Notes: generated from the letters alone by a model not told the origin. A DNA stretch of 64,000 nucleotides from Piezodorus guildinii (GCA_023052935.1 CM041297.1:89631521-89695520); one strand, 5' to 3'; shown: positions 1 to 11,839, numbered from the stretch's first letter. Numbers and translations: made by a program.

Positions 1-654
1 CTATCAATTTAAACAATAATAACACAGTGAGGAATAACAAATTAGAATGAAATATACATTTTAGATACCATTTCATTAAAAATTACACATGAGTAATTTT
101 CCTACTATCAAAGGAAATGAAACATTCAGTATAAAAGTAATAACTCGAAAAATAAAAATATTATCTCTAATTTTTTGACAAAAAAAATATCTACGTATAT
201 ATCAACCAAAAATTCTTAGACATTGGTGTTAAATCCAAAAGTATTTTATTGGTTTATTATTTTCAATAATGAACCTTTGTAATCGACCAAAAAAATAAAA
301 ATTGCCACTTCTAAAAAATTTAGGGCTTACGTTTCAAGCTAAATAGAAACCGAATAACGAATAAAAAAATCCATTTTTCCGCCGTCCGCGGCATCTCTCC
401 GAAGCTACTGGACAATTTTTTTTTTAAATTCTTCACAAAAATAGTAGGGCATGCAACGATGATCTTAAAACCAATTTATCATTATGTGATGTAATTAAAG
501 AACTCAGTTATTTTTGAAGAATAGAGAAAAATTTACGAGTATTTTTAACCAAAAAAGAACGAAAAATTATTCGAAATTTTACCCATAAATGCGCTTATTT
601 ATAAACTTATTTTTGAATATAGAAAAAAATGAGTTTTAGAATCAGTAAAGCGCT

Positions 655-1176
655 GGGGAGCCCGTGGCTGAGAGGCTAGCGCTAGTCTCTCATGCTACAG
701 GTTCTGAGTTCGAATCCCAGTCCCGGCGGGGCTTTTATAAGGATGTTAAACTCACAACCTCTCCCCCGGGTATGTGAAACCCGTCAGCCAAAGGGTGGCC
801 ACTCACAAAATTAGTCGTAAGGAGTTTGTTTATTGTTTATTTATTTAACGTCACTTTATGCTACTATGGCTAATCGGACGATGCTACAGTGAGAGTCCTA
901 AATTTTGCCTATCCAGGTTTTATTAGGATAGGGATCTTTAACGAGTACCTGACATCGCACAGGCTCGGGACAACTTTTACGTCCCTCCGAAGGACGGCGT
1001 AACTAAGGATTTTTTACTCCCATTAAAAAATCCTAGGACCACACTGCGGGTAGTCGTAAGGAGTGATGACCCTACACTAAAAATAGCTAGCATCGTGAAG
1101 CGTGAGTGTAAACTCGCAGGAGTTTACACCACGAGGCCTAGGGTCTACACGACCTGTCGCGCCACTGAAAGAAAGG
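655..1176 (+). mobile_element. SINE-1, tRNA-derived, interrupted copy
   Basis: The head carries Pol III promoter-like boxes: an A-box-like stretch (TGGCTGAGAGGCTAGCGC, about 665-682) and a B-box-like GAGTTCGAATCCC (about 708-720), as in a tRNA-Ser/Leu type sequence. The body and the 3' end (CTGTCGCGCCACTGAAA) match copies at 13039, 53353 and the split copy at 44962-49858. The element is interrupted at 825-1050 by SINE-2, with the 13-bp target TAGTCGTAAGGAG duplicated on both sides. Confidence 0.8.
825..1050 (-). mobile_element. SINE-2, 5'-truncated, nested in SINE-1
   Basis: Read on the minus strand this matches the body and 3' end of the full SINE-2 at 38744-39012, including AGGACTCTCACTGTAGCATC and the AAATAAACAA tail. 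It is flanked by the perfect 13-bp target-site duplication TAGTCGTAAGGAG at 812-824 and 1051-1063. The tRNA-like head is missing, as expected of 5' truncation during target-primed reverse transcription. Confidence 0.85.
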
Positions 1177-1560
1177 TATTGATGTAATTCTACTAAAAAC
1201 CCTTTTTTTGTTGAAGTTAGAGAAGAATCGATAAGATTTTCGAGATCAGGACAACGCGATGAACAAGGAGAGAACAAATTAATGATAAAATAATCTTATA
1301 TAGTCAAACCACAACTTATGAGAGATTTTTTGCTCATAGTGCTATTTTATAGAGAATTAAAATTTCTTCAAAAAATCAATGAAATAGGATTATCACAGAT
1401 ATAGCCTGTGATCTTGCAGAGATATAGGATTTTGAAATTAGCAGTGGTGATATGCCATTTTCCTTTGCATTATTTATTGTTTTTTATATTAGTTGGTTGC
1501 CTATCAACAGATATATAAACAGTTATACCCTAATATTGTTATTTGGAAATAATGTACTAT

Positions 1561-2269
1561 GTGTAATAATTTGCTGCGTTTTTATATTATCTAATCAGTA
1601 GTAGGTTTGCGACAATACATACTTCGAAGTTAAAGAGAACTTAATCAGCAAAAAACTTAAGCCTCTTAACTTATAAACATTTTAAAAGCTGAATGTAAAC
1701 AATGATCTACAACGTGACTATAAACTGAATTAAAGTCAATGGAAATTGGCTGCAAAATCTATGCGAGTCTACTTAATTGAAATATAGATTCCTGATAAGA
1801 GTTGTTTACTGCGAAACCATCAGAGCTAATTCGATTTAGATGGAATTTACATTTGATAGAATACACAAATATATTTTCAAGAGGTCAAGTTGACACAACA
1901 AAGTTTAGAACTTAGCTGCACAAACAAGATAAAAATGTTAAGTCCATCCTAATACATTTTCAGTGCAGTGGAGCTTGTAACTAAATTTTATACGACTCAG
2001 AGTTCCTTATAATATATATTTTTACAAAATAGCTACCAATAAATGTTATTTTGCATTTATTCATTCTTTCTTCAATCCACTATATAAACATATATTTAAA
2101 AAGATCCATTGCGAACAGCCGACGAGTTTCACCTACATCGTATAAGATCAATTTAAGGATATTTAAACATTATAAGATTATTTTCAAAAAGGTTTCTTTT
2201 TTATAATAAATAATATAACAGTATAAAACTGTTACCGTCATCTTTGTTACCCCTAATTCGTCATTTAAT
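1561..2269. other. A+T-rich stretch, nothing identified
   Basis: I see no coding region, repeat terminus or RNA gene here, only A/T-rich sequence with short homopolymer runs. Confidence 0.4.
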
Positions 2270-2876
2270 ATTTTTTTTTCTGAAATCTTTAGCTATCCAA
2301 CTGTATATATACATATATGTAACTATTCTTGCTTCAGAAAAAAACTTACCCACAAAAAATGCTTTTTTTCTCCTTTAGTTGGTTATCAATTCGTTTAACT
2401 TGTATATTTAGCCGCTTTTTATCAAAACCAATAAGAAATTAGCATTATTTTTTTTCCAGCATAGAAAATTAAAGTTATTTTGCAAGAAGAAAATTTAAAA
2501 TATTAGCATATAAGTCGTGTCAAACTATTTTAATCAGAAAGAAACCTACATGATGTTAAAGGCGATTAATTTTACATCGATATAGCGAGTAAAATCAAAA
2601 CCAGGAATAAAATGTGGAAAACGCATTGTATAAAGTAGCACTTTTTGGTGAAAAAGTTGGTATAAAATCTTAGGCGTAAAGTTGCCTTAAATATGAAATT
2701 TCAGTTTCGTACGACTTTCTGTTTTCGTGCTAGACTTACCACTCACACACGCAGGCTTGGTTATTTGGATTCAGGTGATCCTAAACGTATATTTCTGTTG
2801 AGAACTGGAATTCGAAAATTCTCACGATCGTAATTCTTTCCCTTACAATATATTTCATATATAGGTAAATAAAAGT
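2270..2876 (-). mobile_element. HINE-A repeat, partial
   Basis: The right end has the family hairpin (TATATTTCATATATAGG with flanking CTTTCCCTTAC), followed inward by the shared core, including the AC-rich tract near 2742 and the segment around 2575 that recurs in every long copy. The left end stops at TCTGAAATCTTTAGC, so roughly 250 bp including the TCTGGTGCGC terminus are missing. Confidence 0.7.
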
Positions 2877-3719
2877 AAAAATAAATCTTGTTTTTGTACT
2901 GAATAATCTAATCTAAAAAAGCATCGGACCATAACAAACATACAAGCTTCTTCTTTACATTATTTTCTAATGCTACCAGTACCCTTTTTATATGAACTAA
3001 TCTAAAATATATAGTGCATATATATGCTATTAAGTGTAATGAATATTATGTTAAAAACTTTTAATGTTAAGCAATAATCTGATACTTACCTGTCTGAAAT
3101 TACAAAATCCGTAGATTTCCTCCTTTTATTTTTTTTTTTTATTTATAATAAAACTAAGTTAAATATTCCCGAGTTTATTGAGCATATCCTAGTAACTTGT
3201 ATCAGAAGCCGTTAATCATTTTTAATGAAGACTGTTTATAGTCGTTATAGCAAGGAAGGCAGCTATTAAGGTACTGCTACAGATTGCGGCTACTGGTTTA
3301 ACATAACGGCGGCAAATATTTGCACCACCAGGGTATTATATTCCATTAACTGCCCCAGAGGTTTCAGCAAGCTCACCGGGTATAGCCAATGAAGGATGGG
3401 CAATGGCTCAGAGACCAATTCTCCTCTGATTTCAAAACCACAATTCGGGAATATAACTGCTTCTCTGAACACGCCTTGGTATTGTATGCTTGTACTGCAT
3501 CTCCTTGTTCAGTGAATGATAACACTCAGGGTTATGCTGAAATAATTGTAAATTTACTATTCAAAACGATTTATGATAATAAATAATCTAAGTTTCGGTG
3601 CTAACAATCGATACTTATCTTACAATAACACTCTCCAGTCTATCCATCGAATCAGCGCAGCAAACAACTTTAATAACCAGTCTAATAAGTGTTATATATT
3701 TATTTAAATATTGGTCGTA
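2877..3719. other. Spacer, no assigned gene
   Basis: Within 3290-3590 short frames are open on both strands and base composition is slightly more balanced, hinting at a fragment of an unrecognised repeat or decayed gene. No motif could be assigned. Confidence 0.3.
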
Positions 3720-4862
3720 TATTTCTGCAAGAAAAAAATCTTACTATTTAAGACATGGGAGGTTCCACTTCCGCCACCAAGATCAAGCATGAAGGTAGAG
3801 ATGAAGCATGGTATTAAAGCATTTATATATATAAACAGCCATGGTTACAAATTATACATGCATGAACTGGGATTACCAAGTAAACTAATTAGTTTAGTAA
3901 AATTGACAATAGCAAATATAATCTGCCAAGTGAAATGCTGTGGAGCCGTTTGAAGTGGAAGGTGGTCTAAGGCAAGAAGATCCAATAGTCTCTCTTCTCT
4001 TGTTCAATATAAGTAATGCAAGTCATCGTCAATGGGCGAAATTAGAACAGCATGGACAATATTTAAGAAGATGACTTAAATTCTCAGCATATGCAGATGA
4101 TGTCATTATTGGTAGATTCCTGCAAAGCATAAGAGCGGGATTTGAAGGAATTTATGCTGATGCAGGAAAGATTGGCCTACAAGTCAACGACCTGAAGACC
4201 AAGATTATGGTACTGGGCAAACGAGTGGGCCAGAGGCAGGTCATTATTAAATGGGGCCTATAATTTGAATTGTTTTCATATGGTCTTTTATAAAATGATG
4301 GTTGAAGGAAGAAGTAAGAGGTAAGAAACGTATAGCGGTGAATAGAGCCTATTTTTTCATATCAAAATTATTCAGGAACAAGCTTGTGAGCCGTTCTATC
4401 AGATTTATGCTATACAATATCTATACGGTAAAGAAACGTGGATCCTTAACAACAAAAATATGGGCCTCTTAGATAGGTTTAAACGATAGTCCTAAGGAGA
4501 ATCATGGGAGCCGTGTTTGAGAATGGCCAGTGGTGACGAAGGAAAAACAGTGAATTGTTCCAGCTCTACTAAGATATCAGTACCTCCTCTCACAGTAAGA
4601 TACAGAGGCTAAAATTGATTGGGCATGTGGGGAGGATGAACTGTGACAGAGTGGCAAGAAGGGTGTACAGGGATGTTTCGGACGGCGAGCGTCAGAGTGG
4701 TAGGTAGGCCAAGGGGTCGACGAAGAGATGGTGTAGGAAAGGATCTTAGACAACTCGGGATCTCTCTGAGAGGAGCTGTTGGTCGAGAAGGATGGTTGGC
4801 AACTGTTGAGCAGGCCAAGGGTAGCCTCATGCGCCTGTTGAGCCGATAGAAGAAGAAGATGA
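3720..4862 (+). pseudogene. RTE-type LINE reverse transcriptase, decayed
   Basis: Across shifting frames the conceptual product shows an RTE-clade order: a YxLYMHELGLPSKLISLVK-like stretch (3840-3910), a GLRQEDP version of the GLRQGDPLS motif (3964-3990), the catalytic AYADDV box (about 4089), the KIGLQVNDLKTK region (about 4170) and a C-terminal LIGHVGRM ... GRPRGRRRDGV ... WLATVEQAK tail (4612-4820). In living relatives this protein reverse-transcribes its own RNA at a nicked target. Stop codons and frameshifts throughout show it is dead. The end at 4845-4860 is an AGAAGAAGAAGATGAT simple repeat, typical of RTE 3' ends. The endonuclease half is absent, consistent with 5' truncation. Confidence 0.75.
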
Positions 4863-5150
4863 TTACAAATTATATCAAGATCTATCTGGAGCTAATGAAT
4901 CATGTAAGTAAGACTAATGGTGAATTGAATCATTTTTATGTAAAGAGCGAATCCATGAAAAAGTTTCATGGCTGGTCATGAAAGATAGACAAATTGACAG
5001 GTCCTGAATCAATTAATATGGAGAGACTCGAATAGCCAAAATAATTAGTAATGCAGAGTTGATGCATTTTTGATGTTTTTTCCATACGATTTTCCATTAA
5101 GGGCGTTTTGAAGGGGCCGGAGTAATGGAAGACGGATGATCAAAGGTCAG
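4863..5150. other. Spacer, nothing identified
   Basis: Short A/T-rich interval between the RTE relic and the presumed start of LINE-D. No feature was recognised. Confidence 0.3.
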
Positions 5151-5479
5151 TATAAAACGTTTGTTGTTATAAAACATCTCAGATAAGTTACCAGTTGATC
5201 TCAAGCTTCCATAGAGTGCGGTTATTCCTAGTAGTACAGTAGACTTTACCCCAGCTTTTAATGTATATATATATATTTTTTCTCCTTTATTTCTATCTTT
5301 TAAACTGTCATTTAAGTTATGTGTTAATTTACTACATTAATTAATGACAAAGGGCGATGAGGTTGGGGTTACGCCACTTTGTTCTTAGCAAAGTTCCTCC
5401 GAACCCGATGAACAGTTAAAGACGTATTAACATCGAAAAAACGTACTTACGAAGGAACTCCACCTAACCTTTCTCCTGT

Positions 5480-6560
5480 TAAAAAAATGGGAAAATACTA
5501 ACAGGATATTTCACCAATAAAAGTGAGTAATAAATTTCAAGTACTAAGCGAACAAGAGTTATCTTCTAAAATCCTACAGTTAACCAAAACAATGTTCAAA
5601 ATGGCGAAAATAATATCTCACAAAAAACAAACAAAATTCCCCCGATATTTTTGCATAATGCTAATAACTATAAACTCCTTTTAAACGACCTAAATGCACT
5701 TTGTTTAAGTCCTTTTTCTACAAAACTATCCGGCAAAAGTACCAAAATTATGCTCACAACAGCTGAAGATTTTAGAAGAATGACAAAGTATTACGATGAG
5801 GAAAAAATACCACACCTTCTCTATCGATACAAATAAAAATCTAAATGTCGTTATCAGAAAAGTACCCTATTCTATTAAAGATGAAGCAATTAAAGGCCGA
5901 ATTAATTGCTAAAAGTTTTGAAGTGTTACACGTATCTAGAATATTAAACAAGGATAAAATGCCCACTCCACTTTGTTCCGTCACTTTAGTAAATAATGAA
6001 AAGGCTAAAGATATTTTTAAACTTGACAATATTTTCCATGCTCTTATTACAGTTGAACCAAAAAATAAAAGCAATGATATAGCTATGTGCACCAACTGTC
6101 AAAGGTACGGTCACACAAAAAATTATTGTCATTTAGAGCCTAGATGTGTTAAGTGTAAGGAAAAACATCACTATTCAAAATGCCCTCTAAAAGTTACAGA
6201 TAAGCCAAACTGTGTGAATTGTAAACAGGCGCATGCAGCTGGTTATAAAGAATGCTCGTATTACCAATTAATTAAAAATAAAATCAGCTCACCTGTTGAA
6301 GAAATTAATAGTAGCACAAATCACAAAGAAACTACATTTAAGCCAGCTAGAAGGGCTACAGGAACTGTCACTTATTCATCAGTCTTGTCACCAGATCGAG
6401 CTCCACAACACAACAAACCGACTCCCTAAGTTAACAGTGAAAACATTTTAACGACAATCACTAAAATCATTATAGACGCTAATAAACCGTACTTATCACA
6501 AATAATGTCCCAGCTAAGCTCACTAGTTACCTCCTTCTTTACAAATGGACCTTAATGTCA
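5480..6560 (+). pseudogene. LINE-D ORF1, Gag-like zinc-knuckle protein, frameshifted
   Basis: An N-terminal part reading PPIFLHNANNYKLLLNDL-like residues (about 5640-5690) leads into an RNA-binding region. Three consecutive cysteine-rich knuckles follow: CTNCQRYGHTKNYC (about 6089), CVKCKEKHHYSKC and CVNCKQAHAAGYKEC (to about 6255). This is the ORF1 layout of Jockey-type LINEs, whose product binds the element RNA and forms ribonucleoprotein particles. At least two frameshifts break the frame, near 5833 and 5895. The knuckle block lies in the uninterrupted frame 5845-6429. The C-terminal frame stops in a TAATG context near 6552, a stop/start overlap seen in related elements. Confidence 0.75.
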
Positions 6561-6719
6561 ACATTAGCCTATCCGCTGCTAATACTATCTTCCCAGCTTG
6601 TTATTGTATTTATACTGCTATTGTATTTATATTTCCCTACGTATATTATGTTATTTCTTTAAAGACATCGTCTTTAATTACCTCTTATGACTTGTGAATT
6701 AAATAAATTAAAACTTTTA

Positions 6720-7310
6720 AATTGAAACGCTTACGGTGTTTTGTCACAAAAGAATGAATTTAAAATTTTCTCGAAACGAACTCTGTTGATATAGCCTGTA
6801 TATCAGAAACACATCTTTCTACAAGTAATAAATTTCATTTACCGGGCTTTAAAATTCTGAGGAAAGATAGAAAAAGTTCAACAGCTTCAGGAGGAGTGGC
6901 ACTTATAATAAAAGTAATATTAGCTTTTCCGAAAATATTCTTCCTGAATTAGCTAATATCGAAGCCATTCGATTAAACTCATCACCCAGTACAATAATCA
7001 CAGCTGCTTACAATCCACCTAATAAGAAAATTCAAGAAGATGAAATTTTAAAATTATTGCCTTATACTGAAATAAGTTGTTGGATATCACTTCTAAGCAT
7101 AATATAAAATTATACGCCTACCGAACCTACATTTTTTAGAAATGGTTGTACACCTGATATTTTAGATATTGTTTTATCCAAAAATATCAGTTTACCAATA
7201 TTATGCCAAACAATATCTGCTCTAAATTCGGACCATATCCCTGTATTAATTACTTTTCCATCAAAGTTCAAGAAATTCCATCTAGAAGTTCTCTCATTAG
7301 AGGAATAATT
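6720..7310 (+). pseudogene. LINE-D ORF2 endonuclease domain, decayed
   Basis: Apurinic-like endonuclease motifs are recognisable in mixed frames. The opening WNANGV-like motif is damaged to stop-NAYGV (6724-6740). DIACISETHLS carries the catalytic glutamate (about 6790). ITAAYNPP (about 7000), PTFFRNGCTPDILDIVL (about 7125) and LNSDHIPV (about 7225) follow. The GDFNAKH region expected between 7060 and 7110 is mostly deleted. The intact enzyme would nick target DNA to prime reverse transcription. About 150 bp between ORF1 and this domain (6570-6720) do not look like either ORF and may be an insertion. Confidence 0.7.
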
Positions 7311-7592
7311 GACTGGAACAGGTACAAAAACTTAATATTCCATAATGTTTTTCTTAAGAACAATTTTTCAAACCGTCAGGAAATCGATACAGCCATAGAA
7401 CATCTGACTCAATTAATAGCAAACTGTGTTATAGAATCAACTATGCAGACATTCCGTTTCAAAAAAAAATATTCAAAAACAGCATACCAAATTCTATTTT
7501 GTCCAAAATAAATGAAAAAAATTAAGTAAGAAGGCGCTGGATGTGAAATAGAAATACAATAGACAAACGTAAATGGAATTATCTCAGACGCG

Positions 7593-9282
7593 TTGATCAA
7601 ACAAGAACTGGACGAACTAATTCTTTCTAATTACAAACAATATGTCGCAGATCTGAACCCTCGAGACCAATCTCTCTGGAAGGCTACTAAGCGCCTTTTG
7701 AAGAAACAAGACACCATTCCCAGCTTAATAGAGGGCAGCACATTTATCTCCGGTGACTCTTTGCTGACTATTTTGAAAAGATATTCTCCGACACAGAAAG
7801 CGAAAGTTTTTCGTCAAGATGCGATCCAGAGTGTTATAAGGATATCAATGAGTTTTTACAATCACAGTCACTCACTGCTGAACTTCCGCTGAAATTCACG
7901 ACTCCTAAAGAAATAAAAGAACTTATTTTCTGGCTTAAAACAAAGAAAAGTCCAGGGCATGATTTAACTCCAGCTATTGCTCTAAAAAAATTTCTCAGAA
8001 AAGCTATTGTTTTAATCACATCAATATTCAACAGCAGTCTACGCCTCGGATATTTCCCTGACTCTGGAAGAAGGCCGTATTAATAGCTGTCCACAAGCCA
8101 GGCAAAAAAGCAAATCATGTTAGCAGCTACAGGCCCATAAGCCTACTACCTATCTTAGGGAAATTACTAGAGTCAGTAATAAAAAGCCGCCTTTCTTCCT
8201 TCTTACAGTTTAACAATATCATTCCGGAATTTCAAGTTCGGCTTTCACTTGGTCACTCCACTTCTCACCAATTAACCAGACTTACCGAATTTATAGTCAA
8301 CGGATTTGAAATGAAAAAAACATACTCTCGTAACATTTCTCGATTTCCAACAGGCATTTGACAAAGTTTGGCATAAAGGCCTATTGTACAAACTGAAACA
8401 AATCGGTATTCCAAAATGCCTGTACGACATCCTCTTCTCATTCCTCAGCAGCCGATCTTTTACAGTGAGAATAAACACCTCTATCTCCACTATCAGACCC
8501 ATCCAAGCCGGTACTCCGCAAGTTTCAGTTCTTTCTCCCATCCTCTTCAACCTTTACCTCCACATCATCCAGTCTACAGATACCTCGATTGCTATGTGTG
8601 CTGATGACACGGCAGTTTTCACTCAGCATGAAGATATAGATATTGCCCGTAATACCCTCCAAAGCCACCTCACAGACTTAGAAAAATATCTCACTAAATG
8701 GAAGATAAGTCTAAATGTGCTAAAATGTAACTCAAAAATATTTACATTAAGACGACCTCGATCCACCTGAACTGACGCCAACGGTAATAAGCTGTCATGG
8801 AGTCCTGCCTACGAACCAGTAAAATACCTCGGGGTTCACCTCGATTGCCGCCTCACTTGGAACCACCACATTAACCTTAAACTAACCCAGGTTATGCAAG
8901 ACTGGCAATGCTGTACCCGATCCTCAATAGAAAATCTAATCTCAAACCTGAAACAACAATTCTTATAAATAAAACAATATTAAGGCCATTACTCATGTAT
9001 GGTTGTGAAGTGTGGGGCGCAGCTTCCTCAACGAAAAGAAAAAAATTGCAAACTTTTCAAAACAAAATATTAAGAATAGTCTTAGATGCCCCATGGTTTA
9101 TTAGAAATAGCCAACTCCATCGTGAGCTACAAATCGAATACATGCAAGACTTCATCAAAATCTGCTTCAAAAAATACCACTCGCAGCTACCAGCAGTTGG
9201 AGGTGCAGTAGCCTACAACATAAAAATTCCAACGTCATCTCGCAGGCTCAAACCCAGGCTTCTACAGGACATGCTGTTGTAA
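7593..9282 (+). pseudogene. LINE-D ORF2 reverse transcriptase, decayed
   Basis: The domain is complete in order but split over several frames. KSPGHDLTPAI is near 7945, SSYRPISLLPILGKLLE near 8125, a FxDFQQAFDKVWH palm motif A near 8340, and a PQVSVLSPILFNLY region (usual G changed to V) near 8518. The catalytic box reads CADD in place of YADD or FADD near 8597. VKYLGVHLD near 8820 and the C-terminal LLMYGCEVWG ... IVLDAPWF segment lie in the open frame 8908-9282. In live elements this enzyme copies the RNA at the nicked site. Stops and the altered motifs show inactivity. Confidence 0.75.
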
Positions 9283-9748
9283 ATATTATTATCTAGTTTT
9301 ATGAACCTCATATTATTTTACTTTTTATTTATATTTTTAACTTATTTTGATTTATTATTATTTCGTTTTTGTTTTTAAATATTTTTTTTATATATTTTAA
9401 ATTATTTTTATTTTATTTATTCATTTTTTATTTTATTAGACTAAAATTGATCATAAATTTATAATTTATATTCTTGCACCTAACCTAGTATTAATTTTGT
9501 ATATTCATTACTTCTCTTTCTTTCTTTAGTTTTTATTATAGTTGTTCGTTATCAAATTGTTTTTATTATTCAATTCTTAGAAATAATTATAAATTTATAA
9601 TCGTTAGGGGTGTCTTTTGTACGAGGCTATACCCCCACTTTTTCCATTGTTACGAGTTGTAATAATTATTCATTTATGTTAAAAAAAAAAAAAACATGTA
9701 TGCTCAAGCAGCCGATCTGGAAATAAAGAAATTTAAAGAAAGAAAGTT

Positions 9749-10310
9749 ACAATAATTTATTAGTATTTCGAGGTGTGGTCTGGTGAAATACACCTTTGCG
9801 ATTGACTAACTCTGGGCGTTCTGTCTCAATGCTTGGTCTGATTTCTTTAGCTGAGTGCAGAAGAACGTCAAACCATTTTATCGTTGTAGAAGCATCTTTT
9901 GAAAAAACAAATGACAAAATAACAAACAAGAATAATTCCACTATATGGCGGGCGAAATAGTTTTTGGGTGTAGACCAACATCCAGGACGTCATTGGACGA
10001 CTCGTCAGCAGTTTCCCTTCATCTCCTCCACAATGCATTGTCGTAGATTATCAAATTTTAGTCAGTCGTTACTATTAGTTTGATAAATTGGTCCCATTTT
10101 GCCGGTTCAAAACAGAATTTGAGATTGATATTAAGTAGGCCAGGTTTTCCCCAGTCAGTTTAAGTGGCACACAAACATCGAGGTGGTACCCGTAGTATAG
10201 CTTTAAATGTCTTTAAACGGCTCCGAAACCTGTATCTAGTGTTTTCGAAATTTCTCGTAACTGTAGCGGCTTGAATAAACATCGGTTAGCCACCGGGGTG
10301 TATCTTTAAG
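9749..10310 (-). pseudogene. mariner-like transposase fragment
   Basis: On the minus strand a stretch reading RPSIETERPELVNRKGVFHQ (about 9790-9850) resembles the mariner catalytic-domain segment that normally continues into the DNARPH motif. Upstream residues LHPKTISPAIWWNY (about 9940-9985) resemble the LHPKKVLLxIWWD block. The aspartate of the DNARPH motif seems lost in a small deletion, and several stops interrupt the rest. No terminal inverted repeat could be paired, and the left side is cut by the LINE-D tail. Identification rests on short motifs only. Confidence 0.45.
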
Positions 10311-10419
10311 ACCTTTTTTTTCAGAATCAAAATCATCCATTTTGTAACATTACGTACTGTCAAGGCATCGTCCTTGACCTTACATGAACCTCCGAAGCTC
10401 ACTTACGCTTTTTGAAGTA

Positions 10420-10438
10420 AAAAAAAAAAAAAAAAAAA
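10420..10438 (+). repeat. poly(A) run
   Basis: A run of 19 adenines with no recognisable SINE or LINE body immediately upstream. It could be the tail of an unidentified retroposon. Confidence 0.5.
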
Positions 10439-10594
10439 TGCACATAAGCGGTTGACATATTACTTTATAACACAAATAGAACTGATGCCAATAAATACAA
10501 TCAAATAATTTGTAGATCGGATCAGACTTTTCCTAGATCTATCCTTATTGTAAGATTAGGCAGAGAGCTATTTAGGAATAATTCGCAAAGAGAA

Positions 10595-10690
10595 ATCAGA
10601 AAGGCAAAATTTAGGACTCCTGCTGTTGCATCGTTTGATTACCCATAGTAGCATTAATTAACGTCAAATGAATTAATAAACAAACAAGTA
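10595..10690 (+). mobile_element. SINE-2 3' fragment
   Basis: The segment carries the SINE-2 3' signature AAATTTAGGACTCCTGCTG, followed by a diverged ...GCATCGTTTGATTACCC and an AATAAACAAACAAG tail. The head and middle are absent or too diverged to see. Confidence 0.65.
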
Positions 10691-10807
10691 ATTTTCACTA
10701 ATAATAGAAATCGAAGTTATGCATAAGTTATACACACACGCACATATATATCTTCTGAGTGTTTGTTCCATGTAATGGCTGATATAATTTAATTACTTAT
10801 AACTTAG

Positions 10808-10922
10808 AGAAGCAATACGATCCGACAGAAGTAAGGTCACTTTTCAAGAAGAGTTTTAGTAAAATAAAGCAGGCTAAAGTGGGTGTTTCCTTCAAAGAGC
10901 AAGTAGTGGCTCATATAACAAT
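10808..10922 (+). CDS. Candidate internal coding exon of an unidentified host gene
   Basis: A pyrimidine-rich tract ending in ACTTAG precedes 10808, and a strong splice donor, GTAAGT, begins at 10923. The 115-nt interval is open in only one frame (codons from 10810), giving 37 residues beginning KQYDPTEVRSLFKKSF and rich in lysine. Exon phase would leave two bases on each side. No transposon similarity was seen. I do not recognise the protein, and neighbouring exons were not found. This is a prediction from splice signals and the single open frame, not an established gene. Confidence 0.35.
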
Positions 10923-11839
10923 GTAAGTTATGAAATTAATTAACGGAAAGAACATTATGAATCACTTCAAACAATAAGCATACACTTAAATTCCAATAGT
11001 TTTCAAAATCCATTGTATAGAATTTTTGTTTAAATTTTCAGGACACTGTCTAAGCTATTTAAGGGAATAAAACCTTGACGTTAATATTCATCTCTTATTA
11101 TAATTGCAACGAATATAAAACCATCTTTAAAACGCCATAGTATGTTTGTTGATGATAATTAAAATTAAATAAGAAAGTCAGCTTAAAGCTGCTTGATGAT
11201 ATGTCATAACAATAAAAAATAGCTATTATCTCTGATAAGCATAACATGGCGAAAGAACGTTAAACCTAAGCCCATTGAATAAGCGACTCAAGAGATAAAA
11301 CAACATCATATATTTGTACAATGATTATAAAAATTAGATCACACAGATGGTCATCTTCAACCACAAGATCTGAGAATACATTCATATGTCTGAAAAAGAA
11401 CACTCAAAACAAAGTGCGTGTGTTTATTTTTTTTAAATTTACACTATTAATAGTAACAATAGCATATTATGATTAATGGAGGAAGGAGAGGGAGAGAGTC
11501 ACCAACTCCTCAAATTAAACATTTTTTTCTGGTACCCATTTCCATTTTAAGCTGAATGATCACACAACTTCCAGGTTAACATTTGCAACCTAATTATTTT
11601 GGTTATGCCATTGATTCGTCACCTTGAGTTATGCTTACATATTCGCATTCATCTACAAGAGTCTAAAAAAATAAAAAATATATGAATGGCTTTAGAAATA
11701 AAAATTAGGACTCTACAATGATCATCTTTAAATTTAAAAAATATTAGATAAAATGTAAACTATTACTTTCAAGTGTTTAGATTTATGATTAAAATTACTA
11801 AAAACTAAACATTTAAAGCCCTACACAAAATATCATTAC

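Larger units (their letters stand above)
250..1560 (-). mobile_element. Inverted-repeat (MITE-like) element, split by nested SINEs
   Basis: The two ends carry related inverted termini: TGGTTTATTATTTTCAATAA at the left, and on the other strand GTACATTATTTCCAAATAA at the right. The left part (250-654) and right part (about 1190-1560) match, in inverse orientation, the two halves of the uninterrupted copy at 16834-17678. The middle is occupied by SINE-1 and SINE-2. No coding capacity is visible, so it looks like a non-autonomous DNA transposon. Exact ends and target duplication are unresolved. Confidence 0.55.
5151..9748 (+). mobile_element. LINE-D, Jockey-like non-LTR retrotransposon, near full length, decayed
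   Basis: The order is 5' leader (to about 5480), Gag-like ORF1 (about 5480-6560), AP endonuclease relic (6720-7310), reverse transcriptase (about 7590-9282), an A/T-rich 3' UTR and a tail AAAGAAATTTAAAGAAAGAAAG ending near 9748. The architecture is that of Jockey-clade LINEs. The 5' boundary is a guess, because no duplicated target could be matched to it. Every reading frame is disrupted, so this is an old copy. It abuts mariner-like sequence at its 3' end. Confidence 0.75.

Noticed and set aside
3290..3590. Overlapping open frames of 60-65 codons on both strands
   Set aside because: No recognisable motif, no splice or promoter context, and both strands open together. Kept only as part of an unassigned spacer.
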